Shown: in pieces, positions 36,470-45,280 of the stretch | How positions within the stretch are numbered: position 1 is the first letter of the stretch | Layout: each line of letters opens with the position of its first letter | DNA from: Streptomyces sp. CB02058 | Lineage (GTDB): Bacteria > Actinomycetota > Actinomycetes > Streptomycetales > Streptomycetaceae | Reading direction: 5' to 3' | Length of the DNA: 64,000 nucleotides | Assembly (NCBI RefSeq): GCF_001905505.1 | Contig: NZ_LIPG01000002.1 | Location: 124,001-188,000, forward strand | Made by a program: the position numbers and the translations under genes | The notes under the pieces: generated by a model | What the model saw: the letters and a program-made list of their open reading frames with translations, nothing else | Told to the model about the DNA's origin: nothing | Database searches by the model: none

Positions 36470-37942
36470 ATGACCGCACCCGCACCCGCCGACGCCCCGC
36501 ACCACCCCCGCCTCGCCGTCGGCGTCCTGGCCTTCTGCGGCGTCGTGGTCGCGATCATGCAGACGATCGTCGTCCCGCTGCTCCCGCACATACCGGAGCT
36601 CACCGGAGCCACACCGGCCGCCGCGAGCTGGCTGGTCACGGTCACGCTGCTCACCGGCGCGGTGTTCACCCCCGTGCTCGGCAGGGTCGGCGACATGTAC
36701 GGCAAGCGGCGCGTCCTGGTGGCCGCCCTGGGCGTGCTCGTCGTGGGCTCCGTCCTGTGCGCCGTCAGCTCGCACATCGGCGTGCTGATCGCCGGCCGGG
36801 CTCTCCAGGGCGCGGCCATCGCCGTCATCCCCCTGGGCATCAGCATCCTGCGCGACGAGCTGCCGCCCGAGCGGGTGCTGTCCGCCGTCGCGCTCATGAG
36901 CAGCACGATGGGCATCGGGGCGGCCGTCGGCCTGCCGCTCGCGGCGGTGGTCATCGAGAACTTCGAGTGGCACACCATGTTCTGGGTCTCGGGCGCCATC
37001 GGCCTCCTCGACATCGTCCTGGTGCTCCGCTGCGTGCCCGAGTCCCCACTCCGCTCCCGCGGCCGCTTCGACGTGCTCGGCACCCTCGGACTGACCGCCG
37101 CGCTGGTCTGCCTGCTGCTCTCCGTCACCCAGGGCGGAGGCTGGGGCTGGACCTCGGCCCGCACCCTCGGACTGCTGGCCGCCTCGGTCGTCATCGCCCT
37201 GGTCTGGGGGGCGTACGAGCTGCGGGTGCGCACGCCCATGGTCGACCTGCGCGTCTCGGCCCGGCCCGCCGTGCTCCTCACCAATGTCGCGGCCCTGCTG
37301 ATCGGCTTCGCGTTCTACGCCAACTCCCTGGTCACCGCCCAGATGGTGCAGGAGCCGAAGGCCACCGGCTACGGACTCGGCGCCTCGCTCGTCGTCAGCG
37401 GGCTGTGCCTGCTGCCGGGCGGTGTGGCCATGGTGCTGCTCTCGCCCCTCTCGGCCCGGATCTCGGCCGCGCGCGGCCCGCGGACGAGCCTCGCGCTGGC
37501 CGCGGGGATCATCGCCGTGGGCTATGTCGTGCGGTACTTCACCAGCCACAGCCTCTGGACGATCATCGCGGGTGCCACGGTCGTCGCCGCCGGTACGGCC
37601 ATCGCCTACTCGGCGCTCCCCGCGCTGGTGATGCGCGCGGTCCCGGTCGGCGAGACGGGCGCGGCCAACGGGCTGAACACCCTGATGCGTTCGATCGGCC
37701 AGGCGTTCTGCAGCGCCGCCGTGGCCGCCGTACTCGCCAACATGACGTTCGTGGCGGCCGGCCGCCCGGCCCCGACCCTCGGGGCCTACCAGCTGGTCTT
37801 CCTGATCGCCGGGGGCGCCGCGCTGCTGGCCCTCGCGGTGACACTGTGCCTTCCCGGCAACCGCGCGGATGCGGGTACGGTCGAGGGGAAACGCAGGCGC
37901 AGCGGCCGTACGCGGGCGATGCCGATCCAGGAGGGCGCATGA
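36470..37942 (+). CDS. MFS drug exporter, DHA2-like
   Basis: A 490-residue proton antiporter. VVPLLPHIPELTGATPAAASWLVTVTLLTGAVFTPVLGRVGDMYGKRRVLV contains the MFS loop motif GRVGDMYGKRR after helix 2, seen here by its core. Around 14 hydrophobic segments are apparent, consistent with the DHA2 family. The ATG at 36470 follows GGAG by five bases. The stop overlaps the ATG of the TetR gene, so the transporter and its presumed regulator are made together. The substrate is unknown. Confidence 0.88.
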   Translation: MTAPAPADAPHHPRLAVGVLAFCGVVVAIMQTIVVPLLPHIPELTGATPAAASWLVTVTLLTGAVFTPVLGRVGDMYGKRRVLVAALGVLVVGSVLCAVSSHIGVLIAGRALQGAAIAVIPLGISILRDELPPERVLSAVALMSSTMGIGAAVGLPLAAVVIENFEWHTMFWVSGAIGLLDIVLVLRCVPESPLRSRGRFDVLGTLGLTAALVCLLLSVTQGGGWGWTSARTLGLLAASVVIALVWGAYELRVRTPMVDLRVSARPAVLLTNVAALLIGFAFYANSLVTAQMVQEPKATGYGLGASLVVSGLCLLPGGVAMVLLSPLSARISAARGPRTSLALAAGIIAVGYVVRYFTSHSLWTIIAGATVVAAGTAIAYSALPALVMRAVPVGETGAANGLNTLMRSIGQAFCSAAVAAVLANMTFVAAGRPAPTLGAYQLVFLIAGGAALLALAVTLCLPGNRADAGTVEGKRRRSGRTRAMPIQEGA

Positions 37943-38508
37943 CCGCCCGAGTCACCGCGGCGACACCGGAAACCGCCGCCACCGGCAAGGACGCGATCCT
38001 GCTCGCCGCGCGCCGTGCCTTCACCCAGCGCCCGTACGCCGAGGTGACGATCCGGGGCATCGCCGCCGACGCCGGGGTGAGCGCCTCCCTCGTGGTGAAG
38101 CACTTCGGCCGCAAGGAGGAACTCTTCAACACCGTCGCGGACTTCGGGCCCGCCGCCGAGGAGCTCTTCGACGCCCCGCTCGACGGGCTCGGCCGCCACA
38201 TGGTGCTGACGCTCGTACGCCGGCGCAGGGAGCAGAAGGGCGACCCCCTGCTGCGGGTCGTCTTCTCCCTCGGCAACCACGACGAGCGCTCACTGCTCCG
38301 TGACCGCTTCCACGAACAGGTCACCGACCGCCTGACGGGCCGCCTGCCCGGCCGCGAACGCGCCCTGCGCGCCGAGCTGATCGCGGGTCATCTCCTCGGC
38401 CTGGGCGCCACCTTGAGCCTGCACCGCGAGGGGGCGAGCTCCCGCGCGACGCCCGAGCGCCTCGCGGACCTCTACGCCCCCGCGCTGCAGAGTCTGGTCG
38501 AGGGCTGA
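37939..38508 (+). CDS. TetR-family repressor paired with the MFS exporter
   Basis: A 189-residue regulator. AILLAARRAFTQRPYAEVTIRGIAADAGVSASLVVKHFGRKEELF, over residues 19-63, is a complete TetR HTH. The rest is a helical ligand-binding domain with LIAGHLLGLGATLSLHREG, as in the tetracyclin-repressor-like C-terminal family. The ATG lies inside the MFS stop (ATGA) and follows CAGGAGGG. It very likely represses its own operon via the nested repeat at 36406-36446. Confidence 0.9.
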   Translation: MTARVTAATPETAATGKDAILLAARRAFTQRPYAEVTIRGIAADAGVSASLVVKHFGRKEELFNTVADFGPAAEELFDAPLDGLGRHMVLTLVRRRREQKGDPLLRVVFSLGNHDERSLLRDRFHEQVTDRLTGRLPGRERALRAELIAGHLLGLGATLSLHREGASSRATPERLADLYAPALQSLVEG

Positions 38509-38554
38509 GCGGCCGGCGGGGATAAGGTCTGGTCCAACCGACGAGGGGGGCCTC

Positions 38555-39085
38555 ATGCTGATCCGTACCGGCCTGCGTGCCGCGATACCGGCCGTGATCC
38601 TGGGAGCGCTGCTGACGGGGTGCAGCGCCGCGACCACCACCGACGGACCGGGCGGTGACGTCCCGTACGTGGACCCGTCCGTGGCCGAGGCGGCGGCCGC
38701 CGAGGCGGAGGCGTCCCTGATGGCCACGCCGTCGCCCACACCGACGCTCGTCATCCAGGCGGACCCGAACCAGCCGGAGCTCGTCCGCGACGCCTTCGCC
38801 GGTCTCCAGGCGACGCTGTACGACAACTGCACCCCCGGGGACGGGAACTGCGCCTACTTCCTGGGCCGGGTCAACGAGGAACTGAACGGTCTGGACGAGG
38901 CGATGAAGGCGGACAAGAAGGGCCCCGGGCACTTCGAGGAACCCATCGCCTGGATCGGCGCCCTGCGCACGACGCTGGACGGCGACACCTCCACGCCCAA
39001 CCTGGAGAAGCACCGCTCCGACCTCCTCGGCACCCGGGGCCGCGTCAACACCTGGATGCAGGGCCACCCGGAGGACTACCGCTGA
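38555..39085 (+). CDS. lipoprotein of unknown function
   Basis: A 176-residue lipoprotein. The signal ends in the clear lipobox ALLTGCSAA (Cys23), followed by a Thr/Gly/Asp-rich linker. The folded part (DPNQPELVRDAFAGLQATLYDNCTPGDGNCAYFLGRVNEEL compressed over two helices) has two Cys that could form a disulphide, and ends MQGHPEDYR. GAGGGGGG precedes the ATG. No named family is recognised. Confidence 0.8.
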   Translation: MLIRTGLRAAIPAVILGALLTGCSAATTTDGPGGDVPYVDPSVAEAAAAEAEASLMATPSPTPTLVIQADPNQPELVRDAFAGLQATLYDNCTPGDGNCAYFLGRVNEELNGLDEAMKADKKGPGHFEEPIAWIGALRTTLDGDTSTPNLEKHRSDLLGTRGRVNTWMQGHPEDYR

Positions 39086-39206
39086 TCCTGCCGACGGTGC
39101 ATGGGTGCCTGCCGGCCGAGGTGCGGGCACGGCTCGTCCGCCCTGGCCGGTACGCGGTACGTGTCATCCGGGGCGACGGGCCGTGGCATCCGGACGATCC
39201 GCCCGG

Positions 39207-39800
39207 TCAGGTGGTGCGGCCGGGTGGGCCGAGGCCCTCGACCGCGATGCCCATGAGCCGGCCGGCGTGCTCCGCGGCGCCGGGGGCGTCCTCGGTGGCG
39301 AGGGCCACCGCGTTGGCCAGGGTGAGCAGTTCGAGGATGGTCACGTCGTCGCGGACGGTCCCGTCGCCCTGGGCCCGGGCCAGGAGGCCTGCGCCGGCCT
39401 CCCTCAGCATCTGCTCGCAGCCGGAGTCCGGTGAGGGCGGTGCGGCCGTGCCGGTTCCTTGCAGGAAGGAGCGGGCGGCGCCGCGTGTGGTGGCGCCGAA
39501 CACCGCCAGGGACGTCAGCCATTTCACCAGTGCGGTCGCCGCCGGGTACTCGCTCGTCAGCGATTCGGCCTCGCCGCACAGGTGCGCCACGCGCTCCTGG
39601 AAGACGGCCTGGAGCAGCACCCACCGGGACGGGAAGTGGCGGTGCAGGGTCGCCGAGCCGACGCCGGCCTGCCGTGCGATCTCCTCCAGTGAGGCGTCGG
39701 CTCCACGCCGGGAGACCTCCGCCGCGGCCGCGTCGAGGATCCGGTCGTAGTTGCGCCGGGCGTCCGCGCGCTTGGGCGGTCCGGGAATTGCCCTGGTCAC
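39207..39800 (-). CDS. TetR-family repressor, divergent from an oxidoreductase
   Basis: A 197-residue regulator. YDRILDAAAAEVSRRGADASLEEIARQAGVGSATLHRHFPSRWVLL is a TetR HTH at residues 18-63, given here by its core. The C-terminal domain is of the kind that includes AVFGATTRGAARSFLQGTG. The GTG at 39800 is chosen because AAGGAG lies eight bases upstream. Divergent from the oxidoreductase at 39970, with elaborate palindromes between. Confidence 0.88.
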   Translation of the reverse strand: MTRAIPGPPKRADARRNYDRILDAAAAEVSRRGADASLEEIARQAGVGSATLHRHFPSRWVLLQAVFQERVAHLCGEAESLTSEYPAATALVKWLTSLAVFGATTRGAARSFLQGTGTAAPPSPDSGCEQMLREAGAGLLARAQGDGTVRDDVTILELLTLANAVALATEDAPGAAEHAGRLMGIAVEGLGPPGRTT

Positions 39801-39873
39801 CTCGTGGTCTCCTTCCTCGCCGCCGGAAACGGGGTGGCGCCCCATTCTCGCACCGGCGTCGTGCCTTCCCGGC

Positions 39874-39945
39874 TTGACAGAAAGTGGGGGGTTCCCCCAC
39901 TTTAAGTGGAGGGGTGCCCCACTTCCGGTGCCCCACTTCTGTCAG
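39874..39945 (+). promoter_or_regulatory. promoter with nested palindromic operators
   Basis: TTGACA (39874-39879), 18 bases and CACTTT (39898-39903) form a promoter for the oxidoreductase. The spacer and -10 are covered by AAAGTGGGGG-GTT-CCCCCACTTT (39881-39903, perfect 10-base arms). AAGTGG...CCCCACTT (39904-39924) follows directly, and CCCCACTTCTGTCA at 39931-39944 mirrors TGACAGAAAGTGGGG at 39875-39889. A TetR repressor bound here would fully block RNA polymerase. Confidence 0.8.
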
Positions 39946-39969
39946 GACGCGTAGGAGCAGGAGACACAC

Positions 39970-40926
39970 ATGCGTGCCGTGCAGTTCGACCGTTTTGGCC
40001 CGCCCGAGGTGCTGCGCATCGTCGACGTACCCACGCCCCGGCCGGGGCCCGGCGAGGTGCTCGTGGAGGTGCACGCCGCGAGCGTGGACGCCGGCGAGAC
40101 GGCCTTCCGGGCGGGCAAGCTGCGCCGGGTCTCCCGCGCCCGCTTCCCCCGTCGCCTGGGCGGCGACTTCGCCGGCCGCGTCGCAGCCGTCGGCGGCGGT
40201 GTGCGCGCCTGGAGTCCCGGGGACGCGGTGTGGGGACTCATGCCGCACTTCGCGTTCGGCGCCATCGCCGATTTCGTCGCCGTGCCGGAGCGACGGCTCG
40301 CCCGGGCGCCGGAGAACCTGAGCCCGGTCGAAGCCGCCGCGCTTCCGGTCTCGGGTACCACCGCGATGACCGCACTGACCGACAAGGCGCGGCTCCGGCC
40401 CGGGGAGCGGCTTCTGGTCCGCGGCGCCACCGGAGGAGTGGGCAGTGTCGCCGTGCAGCTGGGCAAGGCGCTCGGCGCCCATGTCACCGCCCTCGCCGGT
40501 GCCCGCAACCTCGACTGGGTCGCGCGGCTCGGCGCGGACGAGGCTCTGGACTACCGCACGGCCCGGCCCGGTGACCTCGCCGAGTTCGATGTGATCGTCG
40601 ATGTGGTCGGCACCGAACTGGGCGCCTACCAGGCGCGACTGGGCCGCGGGGGACGCATGGTCGCGCTCGCCTTCGACCCGGATCGGGTCCTCACCTCGAT
40701 GCTCGGCACGGGCCTGCGGGCCGCCGCCGCACCCCGGCGCGTCAAGATGTTCAGCAACAACCCGTCCGCCGACCGGATCGCCGAACTCGCCCGGGCGGCG
40801 GAGGAGGGGACGGTCCGGCCCGTCATCGACACGGTCTTCCCGATGGAAGGCATCGCGGCAGCCCACCACCGGCTCGAAGCCGGTGGCGTCCGGGGGAAGC
40901 ACGTCATCGACATGGGTCGCTCCTGA
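39970..40926 (+). CDS. NADP-dependent quinone-oxidoreductase-like MDR protein
   Basis: A 318-residue medium-chain reductase. MRAVQFDRFGPPEVLRIVDVPTPRPGPGEVLVEVHAASV is the GroES-like N-terminal domain, given here by its core. The nucleotide site is LLVRGATGGVGSVAVQLGKALGA, followed by DEALDYRT. There are no zinc-binding Cys clusters, so it is a zinc-free quinone reductase/enoyl-reductase type enzyme, using NAD(P)H on quinones or other electrophiles. AGGAG precedes the ATG. It is controlled by the divergent TetR gene, likely as an electrophile- or quinone-sensing unit. Confidence 0.9.
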   Translation: MRAVQFDRFGPPEVLRIVDVPTPRPGPGEVLVEVHAASVDAGETAFRAGKLRRVSRARFPRRLGGDFAGRVAAVGGGVRAWSPGDAVWGLMPHFAFGAIADFVAVPERRLARAPENLSPVEAAALPVSGTTAMTALTDKARLRPGERLLVRGATGGVGSVAVQLGKALGAHVTALAGARNLDWVARLGADEALDYRTARPGDLAEFDVIVDVVGTELGAYQARLGRGGRMVALAFDPDRVLTSMLGTGLRAAAAPRRVKMFSNNPSADRIAELARAAEEGTVRPVIDTVFPMEGIAAAHHRLEAGGVRGKHVIDMGRS

Positions 40927-40987
40927 GGGGCCGCGTCCCCGAGGCAGGCCCCACGGGTGTCGCCGTGAGCCGCGCGCCCATGCCGGG

Positions 40988-41767
40988 TCACACCCGCAGG
41001 ACGTCGATCCCCAGGTCGGTGAACTCCGCGACGACGTCCTCCGGCGCGTCCTCGTCCGTGACCAGGACGGACACCGCTGTGGTCTCGCAGACCTGGGCGA
41101 AGGCCCGGCGGCCGAGCTTGGAGGAGTCGGCGGCCACGATCACCGTGCCCGCGCACTCGGCGAGGGCGCGGTTGGCCCCGGCCTCGGACTCGTCGTGCGT
41201 GGCCGCTCCGAAGCGGGGGTGCACGGCGTCCACGCCGAGGATCGTGTAGTCGAGGGCGAGGGTGCGCAGCACGGAGTCGACCAGCGGGCCGACGAGTTCG
41301 TACGAGTTCGGCCTGGCCACCCCGCCGGTGACGACGATCTTCACCTGGGGGCGCACGGCCAGCTCGTTGGCGATGTTGATCGCGTTGGTCACCACCGTCA
41401 GCGCCGTGCCCCCGCCCGATGGCTCGGGGCGCAGCGCCAGTTCCCTGGCCACCTCGGAGGTCGTCGTACCGCCGTTGAGGCCGACCGTGGAGCCCGTCGG
41501 GATCAGCTCGGCCGCGGCCTTGGCGATGCGCTGCTTCTCGTCGGCCCTGCGGGCCGCCTTGTAGCGCAGCGGCAGGTCGTAGGCGACGGTGCTCACCACG
41601 GCGCCGCCCCGGGTGCGGGTCAGCAGATTCTGCCGGGCGAGCTCGTCCAGGTCGCGCCGGACCGTGGCGGCGGAACAGCCGAGCTGCTCGGCCGCGTCGA
41701 GTACGTCGAGATGCCCCTGGTCGCTGAGGATCTCCAGCAGCCGGGTCCATCGGGTGTGTGCCGCCAC
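40988..41767 (-). CDS. DeoR/GlpR-family sugar-phosphate-responsive repressor
   Basis: A 259-residue regulator. RLLEILSDQGHLDVLDAAEQLGCSAATVRRDLDELARQNLLTRTRGGAV is the DeoR HTH with its conserved TVRRDL helix, given here by its core. The C-terminal sugar-isomerase-like domain has IPTGSTVGLNGGTTTSEVAREL, LTVVTNAINIANEL and ADSSKLGRRAF. GTG at 41767 follows AAGGAGG. It lies 28 bases after the aldolase gene on the same strand. It probably represses that gene and itself. Confidence 0.9.
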   Translation of the reverse strand: MAAHTRWTRLLEILSDQGHLDVLDAAEQLGCSAATVRRDLDELARQNLLTRTRGGAVVSTVAYDLPLRYKAARRADEKQRIAKAAAELIPTGSTVGLNGGTTTSEVARELALRPEPSGGGTALTVVTNAINIANELAVRPQVKIVVTGGVARPNSYELVGPLVDSVLRTLALDYTILGVDAVHPRFGAATHDESEAGANRALAECAGTVIVAADSSKLGRRAFAQVCETTAVSVLVTDEDAPEDVVAEFTDLGIDVLRV

Positions 41768-41794
41768 CTGGTCCTCCTTGTCCGGAGCGAAACC

Positions 41795-42637
41795 CTATCT
41801 CCCGGGCCGGGCCAGGACGCCCAGCAGGCGTGTCACCTCGGCGGCGACCGCGTCGCGGGCCGGGCCGAGGTACTTCCGCGGATCGGCGGCCTCGGCGTGG
41901 GCGTCCAGATAGGTGCGGACCGCCCCGGTGAACAGTTTGTTGAGGTGCGTGGAGACGTTGACCTTGGTCATGCCGGCGCCGATCGCCGCCGCGAGGCCCG
42001 CGTCCCCGACGCCCGACGAGCCGTGCAGGACGAGCGGCACGCCCACCGCGTCGCGCAGCCGGGAGATCAGCGCGAAGTCGAGGACCGCGTCGCGGGTCAG
42101 CATCGCGTGCGAGCTCCCCACGGCCACCGCGAGCGCGTCCACGCCCGTCGCCTCGGTGAACGCCCGCGCCTCGGCCGGATCGGTGCGCACACCCGGGGCG
42201 TGCGCGCCGTCCTTGCCGCCGATCTCCCCGAGTTCGGCCTCCACCCAGACCCCGTGGCCGTGGCAGTAGGCGGTGATCTCACGCGTCGCGGCGACGTTCT
42301 CGTCGTACGGGAGCTTCGACGCGTCGAACATGACGGAGGTGAAGCCGAGCCGGACGGCCTCCCGGACCAGCTCCGCCGACTCGGCGTGGTCGAGGTGCAC
42401 GGCCACCGGAACACCCGCCGCCCGCGCGACGGCGAGCGAGGCGAGCCCGATCGGTTCGAGGGAGCCGTGGTAGCGGGCGGTGTTCTCGCTGACCTGGAGG
42501 ATCACCGGCAGCCGGGCGGCCTCCGCCCCGCTCGCGATGGCCTGGGCGTGCTCGATCTGCACGACGTTGAAGGCCCCGACGCCCGTCGAGTCCCTGCGTG
42601 CGCCGTGCGTGATGTCACCGGTGGATATGAGCGGCAT
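41795..42637 (-). CDS. class II aldolase of the GatY/KbaY/Fba family
   Basis: A 280-residue zinc-dependent aldolase. It has GVGAFNVVQIEHAQAI near the start, PVAVHLDHAESAELV with the zinc-binding His and catalytic Asp, SVMFDASKLPYDENV, VEAELGEIGG and LVLHGSSGVGDAGLAAAIGAGMTKVNVSTHLN near the end. The pattern fits tagatose- or fructose-bisphosphate aldolases used in sugar catabolism; exact stereospecificity is not visible. GAAGGA precedes the ATG. It heads a two-gene operon with deoR, and no sugar transporter is next to it. Confidence 0.88.
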   Translation of the reverse strand: MPLISTGDITHGARRDSTGVGAFNVVQIEHAQAIASGAEAARLPVILQVSENTARYHGSLEPIGLASLAVARAAGVPVAVHLDHAESAELVREAVRLGFTSVMFDASKLPYDENVAATREITAYCHGHGVWVEAELGEIGGKDGAHAPGVRTDPAEARAFTEATGVDALAVAVGSSHAMLTRDAVLDFALISRLRDAVGVPLVLHGSSGVGDAGLAAAIGAGMTKVNVSTHLNKLFTGAVRTYLDAHAEAADPRKYLGPARDAVAAEVTRLLGVLARPGR

Positions 42638-42659
42638 GGGCGTCCTTCGCGGATGCGGG

Positions 42660-42725
42660 CTGCGTGAACCCAGGCGATTGGTGCTCGAAGTTGCTCATTT
42701 ATAGCGCGTTTGAAGCAGATTAGAA
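42660..42725 (-). promoter_or_regulatory. promoter region of the aldolase-deoR operon
   Basis: On the minus strand a TATAAA(T) box lies around 42699-42705, unusually AT-rich for this genome. Downstream, GAGCAACTTCGAGCA contains two GAGCA half-sites, which may be the DeoR operator. Confidence 0.5.
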
Positions 42726-42730
42726 AAGAG

Positions 42731-42762
42731 CAGCCGCCCCCGGCGCGGGCCGGGGGCGGCTG
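42731..42762 (-). terminator. Rho-independent terminator after the XRE regulator
   Basis: CAGCCGCCCCCGGC and GCCGGGGGCGGCTG form a perfect 14-bp stem. On the minus strand it is followed by CTCTTTTCTA, a rare clear T-run. Confidence 0.88.
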
Positions 42763-42793
42763 TGTGGTGGGGCGGGAAGGAGGGCCGGACCGG

Positions 42794-43729
42794 TCAGGTC
42801 ATCGCCTGTATCCCGATGACGTCGAGCAGTCCGAGCGCGGCGGCGGACTCGCTTCCGGGGGCCGCCGTGTAGGCGACGACCCGTAGGTCGCTGCCCTGGG
42901 CGACGAGTACGTCGCAGGACAGCGTGAGCAGGCCGACCTCGGGGTGGGTGATGGTCTTGGAGCCGGATTCGTGGGTGCCCACGATGCCCGAGTCCCACAG
43001 GCCGGCGAAGGTTTCGCTGGTCTCCCGGAGGTCCTTGACCAGGGCGCGGAGCCCCTGGTCGGCGGGGTAGCGGGCGGTGGCGGCCCTGAGGTCGGCGACC
43101 GTGGACGCCTCGAAGTCGGCCCGCTGCTCCGGGGTCTGGGTGACCCGGCCCCGCCGGCCGGTGAAGTGCCGCCAGACGACGTTGCGTTCGCGTCCGCGCA
43201 GGGCGGACGGGTCGCCGAGCAGGGCGGCCCAGGACGCGTTCCACTCGATCAGGTTCCAGGCGGCGTCGTGGACGCTCAGCGGGGCACCGCTCAACTGGTC
43301 GAGCAGTCGGCGGAGTCCGGGCGGGACGTGCGAGGAGATGTGGCCGGGACCGGGCTCGGGCTGTCCCGCGAGGAGGTACAGGTACGAGCGCTCGGCGTCC
43401 GAGAGACGGAGCGCGCGGGCCAGCGAGCCGAGGACCTGCGGCGAGGGGGAGGTGGCGCGGCCCTGTTCGAGGCGGGTGATGTAGTCGACGGAGAGGGCGG
43501 CGAGATGGGCCAGCTCCTCACGCCGGAGCCCCGCCGCCCGCCGCACCCCGCCCGAGGGCAGCCCGACCGTCGCGGGAGAGATCCGGTCCCGCCAGCCGTG
43601 CAGGGCCCTGCCCAGGTCGTTCGCACTCCTGCCCAGGTCGTTCGGCTTAGGGCCCGGGCCGTTCGCTCCCGGCCCCGCGGCAGGTGCTCCGGGCGGGCCC
43701 TCGGCCGGTACGTCCTTCGGTCTGCTCAC
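42794..43729 (-). CDS. XRE-family regulator with MmyB-like ligand-binding domain
   Basis: A 311-residue regulator. A disordered Pro/Gly/Asn-rich start of about 50 residues precedes the HTH (GGVRRAAGLRREELAHLAALSVDYITRLEQGRATSPSPQVL, given by its core). The C-terminal PAS-like MmyB domain contains NLIEWNASWAALLGDPSALRGRERNVVW and TQTPEQRADFEASTVADLRAA. Such proteins often regulate the neighbouring SDR gene. The GTG at 43729 is the first start in good context; the frame stays open far upstream but that part is not coding. Divergent from the SDR gene at 43868, so it is likely its regulator. Confidence 0.88.
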   Translation of the reverse strand: MSRPKDVPAEGPPGAPAAGPGANGPGPKPNDLGRSANDLGRALHGWRDRISPATVGLPSGGVRRAAGLRREELAHLAALSVDYITRLEQGRATSPSPQVLGSLARALRLSDAERSYLYLLAGQPEPGPGHISSHVPPGLRRLLDQLSGAPLSVHDAAWNLIEWNASWAALLGDPSALRGRERNVVWRHFTGRRGRVTQTPEQRADFEASTVADLRAATARYPADQGLRALVKDLRETSETFAGLWDSGIVGTHESGSKTITHPEVGLLTLSCDVLVAQGSDLRVVAYTAAPGSESAAALGLLDVIGIQAMT

Positions 43730-43867
43730 CCCACCAGTATCCGCGCCCGCCCCCGGCACAGCCTGGTACTGGCAGTCCACCCGCTGAGGCGGGTACTGCC
43801 TGTGTCCCGGCGGCGCGAGCAGGGTGAGGACATCACCCATCAGCCCGCCGTACACGGGAGTACAGAC

Positions 43868-44563
43868 ATGACCACCACCCTCATCACCGGTGCCAACAAG
43901 GGCCTCGGCTACGAGACCGCCCGCCGCCTCATCGAGGCCGGGCACACCGTCTACGCCGGGGCCCGCGACGCCCGGCGCGGCGAGGAGGCCGCGAAGCGCC
44001 TCGGGGCGCGCTTCGTCCGGATCGACATCACGGACCAGGAGTCGGTCGACGCCGCCGCCGAGTTCGTACGCAAGGACGCGGGGCGGCTGGACGTCCTGGT
44101 CAACAACGCCGGGATCGCCGGCGTTCACAAGCCGGTCGGCGAGACGTCGGGCGCGGACATGCGGCTCACGTACGAGACCAATGTCTTCGGTGCCGTGCGC
44201 ATGACCAGGGCGTTCCTGCCGCTGCTGGAGGCCGGTGACGCTTCCGTCGTCGTCAACGTGGCCAGTGGGCTCGGCTCGCTGGCGGCCACGAACGACCCGG
44301 GCCGGGTCGAGTTCACCGTGGCCGCGCTCGACTACACCTCCTCCAAGACCGCGCTGGTCATGGTGAATTCGCAGTACGCGAAGGCCTACCCCGGCATCCG
44401 GTTCAACGCCGTCGACCCCGGTTACACCGCCACCGACCTCAACGGTCACTCGGGTCCCAAGACCGTGGAGGAGGGCGCGGACATCATCGTCCGTATGGCA
44501 CTCATCGGCGCCGACGGCCCGACCGGCGGATTCTTCGACGCCGAGGGCGTCGCCGCCTGGTGA
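43868..44563 (+). CDS. short-chain dehydrogenase/reductase
   Basis: A 231-residue SDR. TLITGANKGLGYETARRLIEAG holds the TGxxxGxG cofactor loop, VLVNNAGIAG the NNAG motif, VVVNVASGLGSL the catalytic Ser, and YTSSKTAL the Tyr-x-x-x-Lys. It uses NAD(P)H on an unknown carbonyl substrate. Divergent from the XRE regulator with 138 bases between, the common XRE-SDR pair of Streptomyces. The ATG at 43868 has no strong ribosome site, although GGGAG lies upstream. Confidence 0.9.
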   Translation: MTTTLITGANKGLGYETARRLIEAGHTVYAGARDARRGEEAAKRLGARFVRIDITDQESVDAAAEFVRKDAGRLDVLVNNAGIAGVHKPVGETSGADMRLTYETNVFGAVRMTRAFLPLLEAGDASVVVNVASGLGSLAATNDPGRVEFTVAALDYTSSKTALVMVNSQYAKAYPGIRFNAVDPGYTATDLNGHSGPKTVEEGADIIVRMALIGADGPTGGFFDAEGVAAW

Positions 44564-44640
44564 CACCCCAGGTGGGGCGGAACCCTGGACTGCGCCAATT
44601 CGATGGTCCGCCGCCGGTGCCGACGCCGTACCGTGCGCGT

Positions 44641-45132
44641 ATGACTGCGCAGCTCCGCCTGGAGAAGGTGACCCCGGCCAACGTCCTCGACGCCTGCCGC
44701 CTGGAGGTGGCACCCGAGCAGGAACGGTTCGTCTCCCCGGTCGCCCGGTCCCTGGCCGAGGCCTACGCCGACCCGGACACGGCCTGGCCCAGGCTGGTCT
44801 TCGACGGTGACCGGCTCGTCGGCTTCGTGATGGCCTTCTTCGACGTACGGTTCGACCCCGCGAACCCCGACGACCGCCCACGCTCCGGACTCTGGCGGCT
44901 GGCCGTCGCCGCCGGGGAGCAGGGCAAGGGGTACGGGCGCTTCGCGGTGGAGGCGGTCTGCGAGGAGATCCTGCGGCGCGGGCAGAGCAGGGTGACCGTG
45001 ACCTGGGGGGAGGGGGAGCACGGCCCCGAGGAGTTCTATCTCCGGCTCGGCTTCCGGAAGACCGGCGAGATGAGCGAGGACCAGGTCGTCGGCGAGCTGG
45101 AACTGCCGCGCGCCCGCCCCGGACCCCGGTGA
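44641..45132 (+). CDS. GNAT-family N-acetyltransferase
   Basis: A 163-residue acetyltransferase. LVGFVMAFFDVRF, then LWRLAVAAGEQGKGYGRFAVEAVCEEI contains the acetyl-CoA loop (Q/R-x-x-G-x-G/A: EQGKGYG). The end EEFYLRLGFRKTGEMSEDQVVGELEL matches the family C-terminus. The acceptor is unknown; the pattern is reminiscent of spermidine acetyltransferases but not diagnostic. TACCGT (44629-44634) ends six bases before the ATG and no ribosome site is seen, so the message may be leaderless. Confidence 0.88.
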   Translation: MTAQLRLEKVTPANVLDACRLEVAPEQERFVSPVARSLAEAYADPDTAWPRLVFDGDRLVGFVMAFFDVRFDPANPDDRPRSGLWRLAVAAGEQGKGYGRFAVEAVCEEILRRGQSRVTVTWGEGEHGPEEFYLRLGFRKTGEMSEDQVVGELELPRARPGPR

Positions 45133-45280
45133 TCCACATGCGGACCGGGAGCCGGGGCGCGAGGATCGGTGTACGGGCGGTGGCCCGGGCCGCGTCTCGG
45201 CCCTCTCGGGCCGGTTCTCCCTTCCGGACGCGCCGGTCCGCCTCCCGGCCAGACCACCAGGGGGGCAGCTGGAGGTACGG

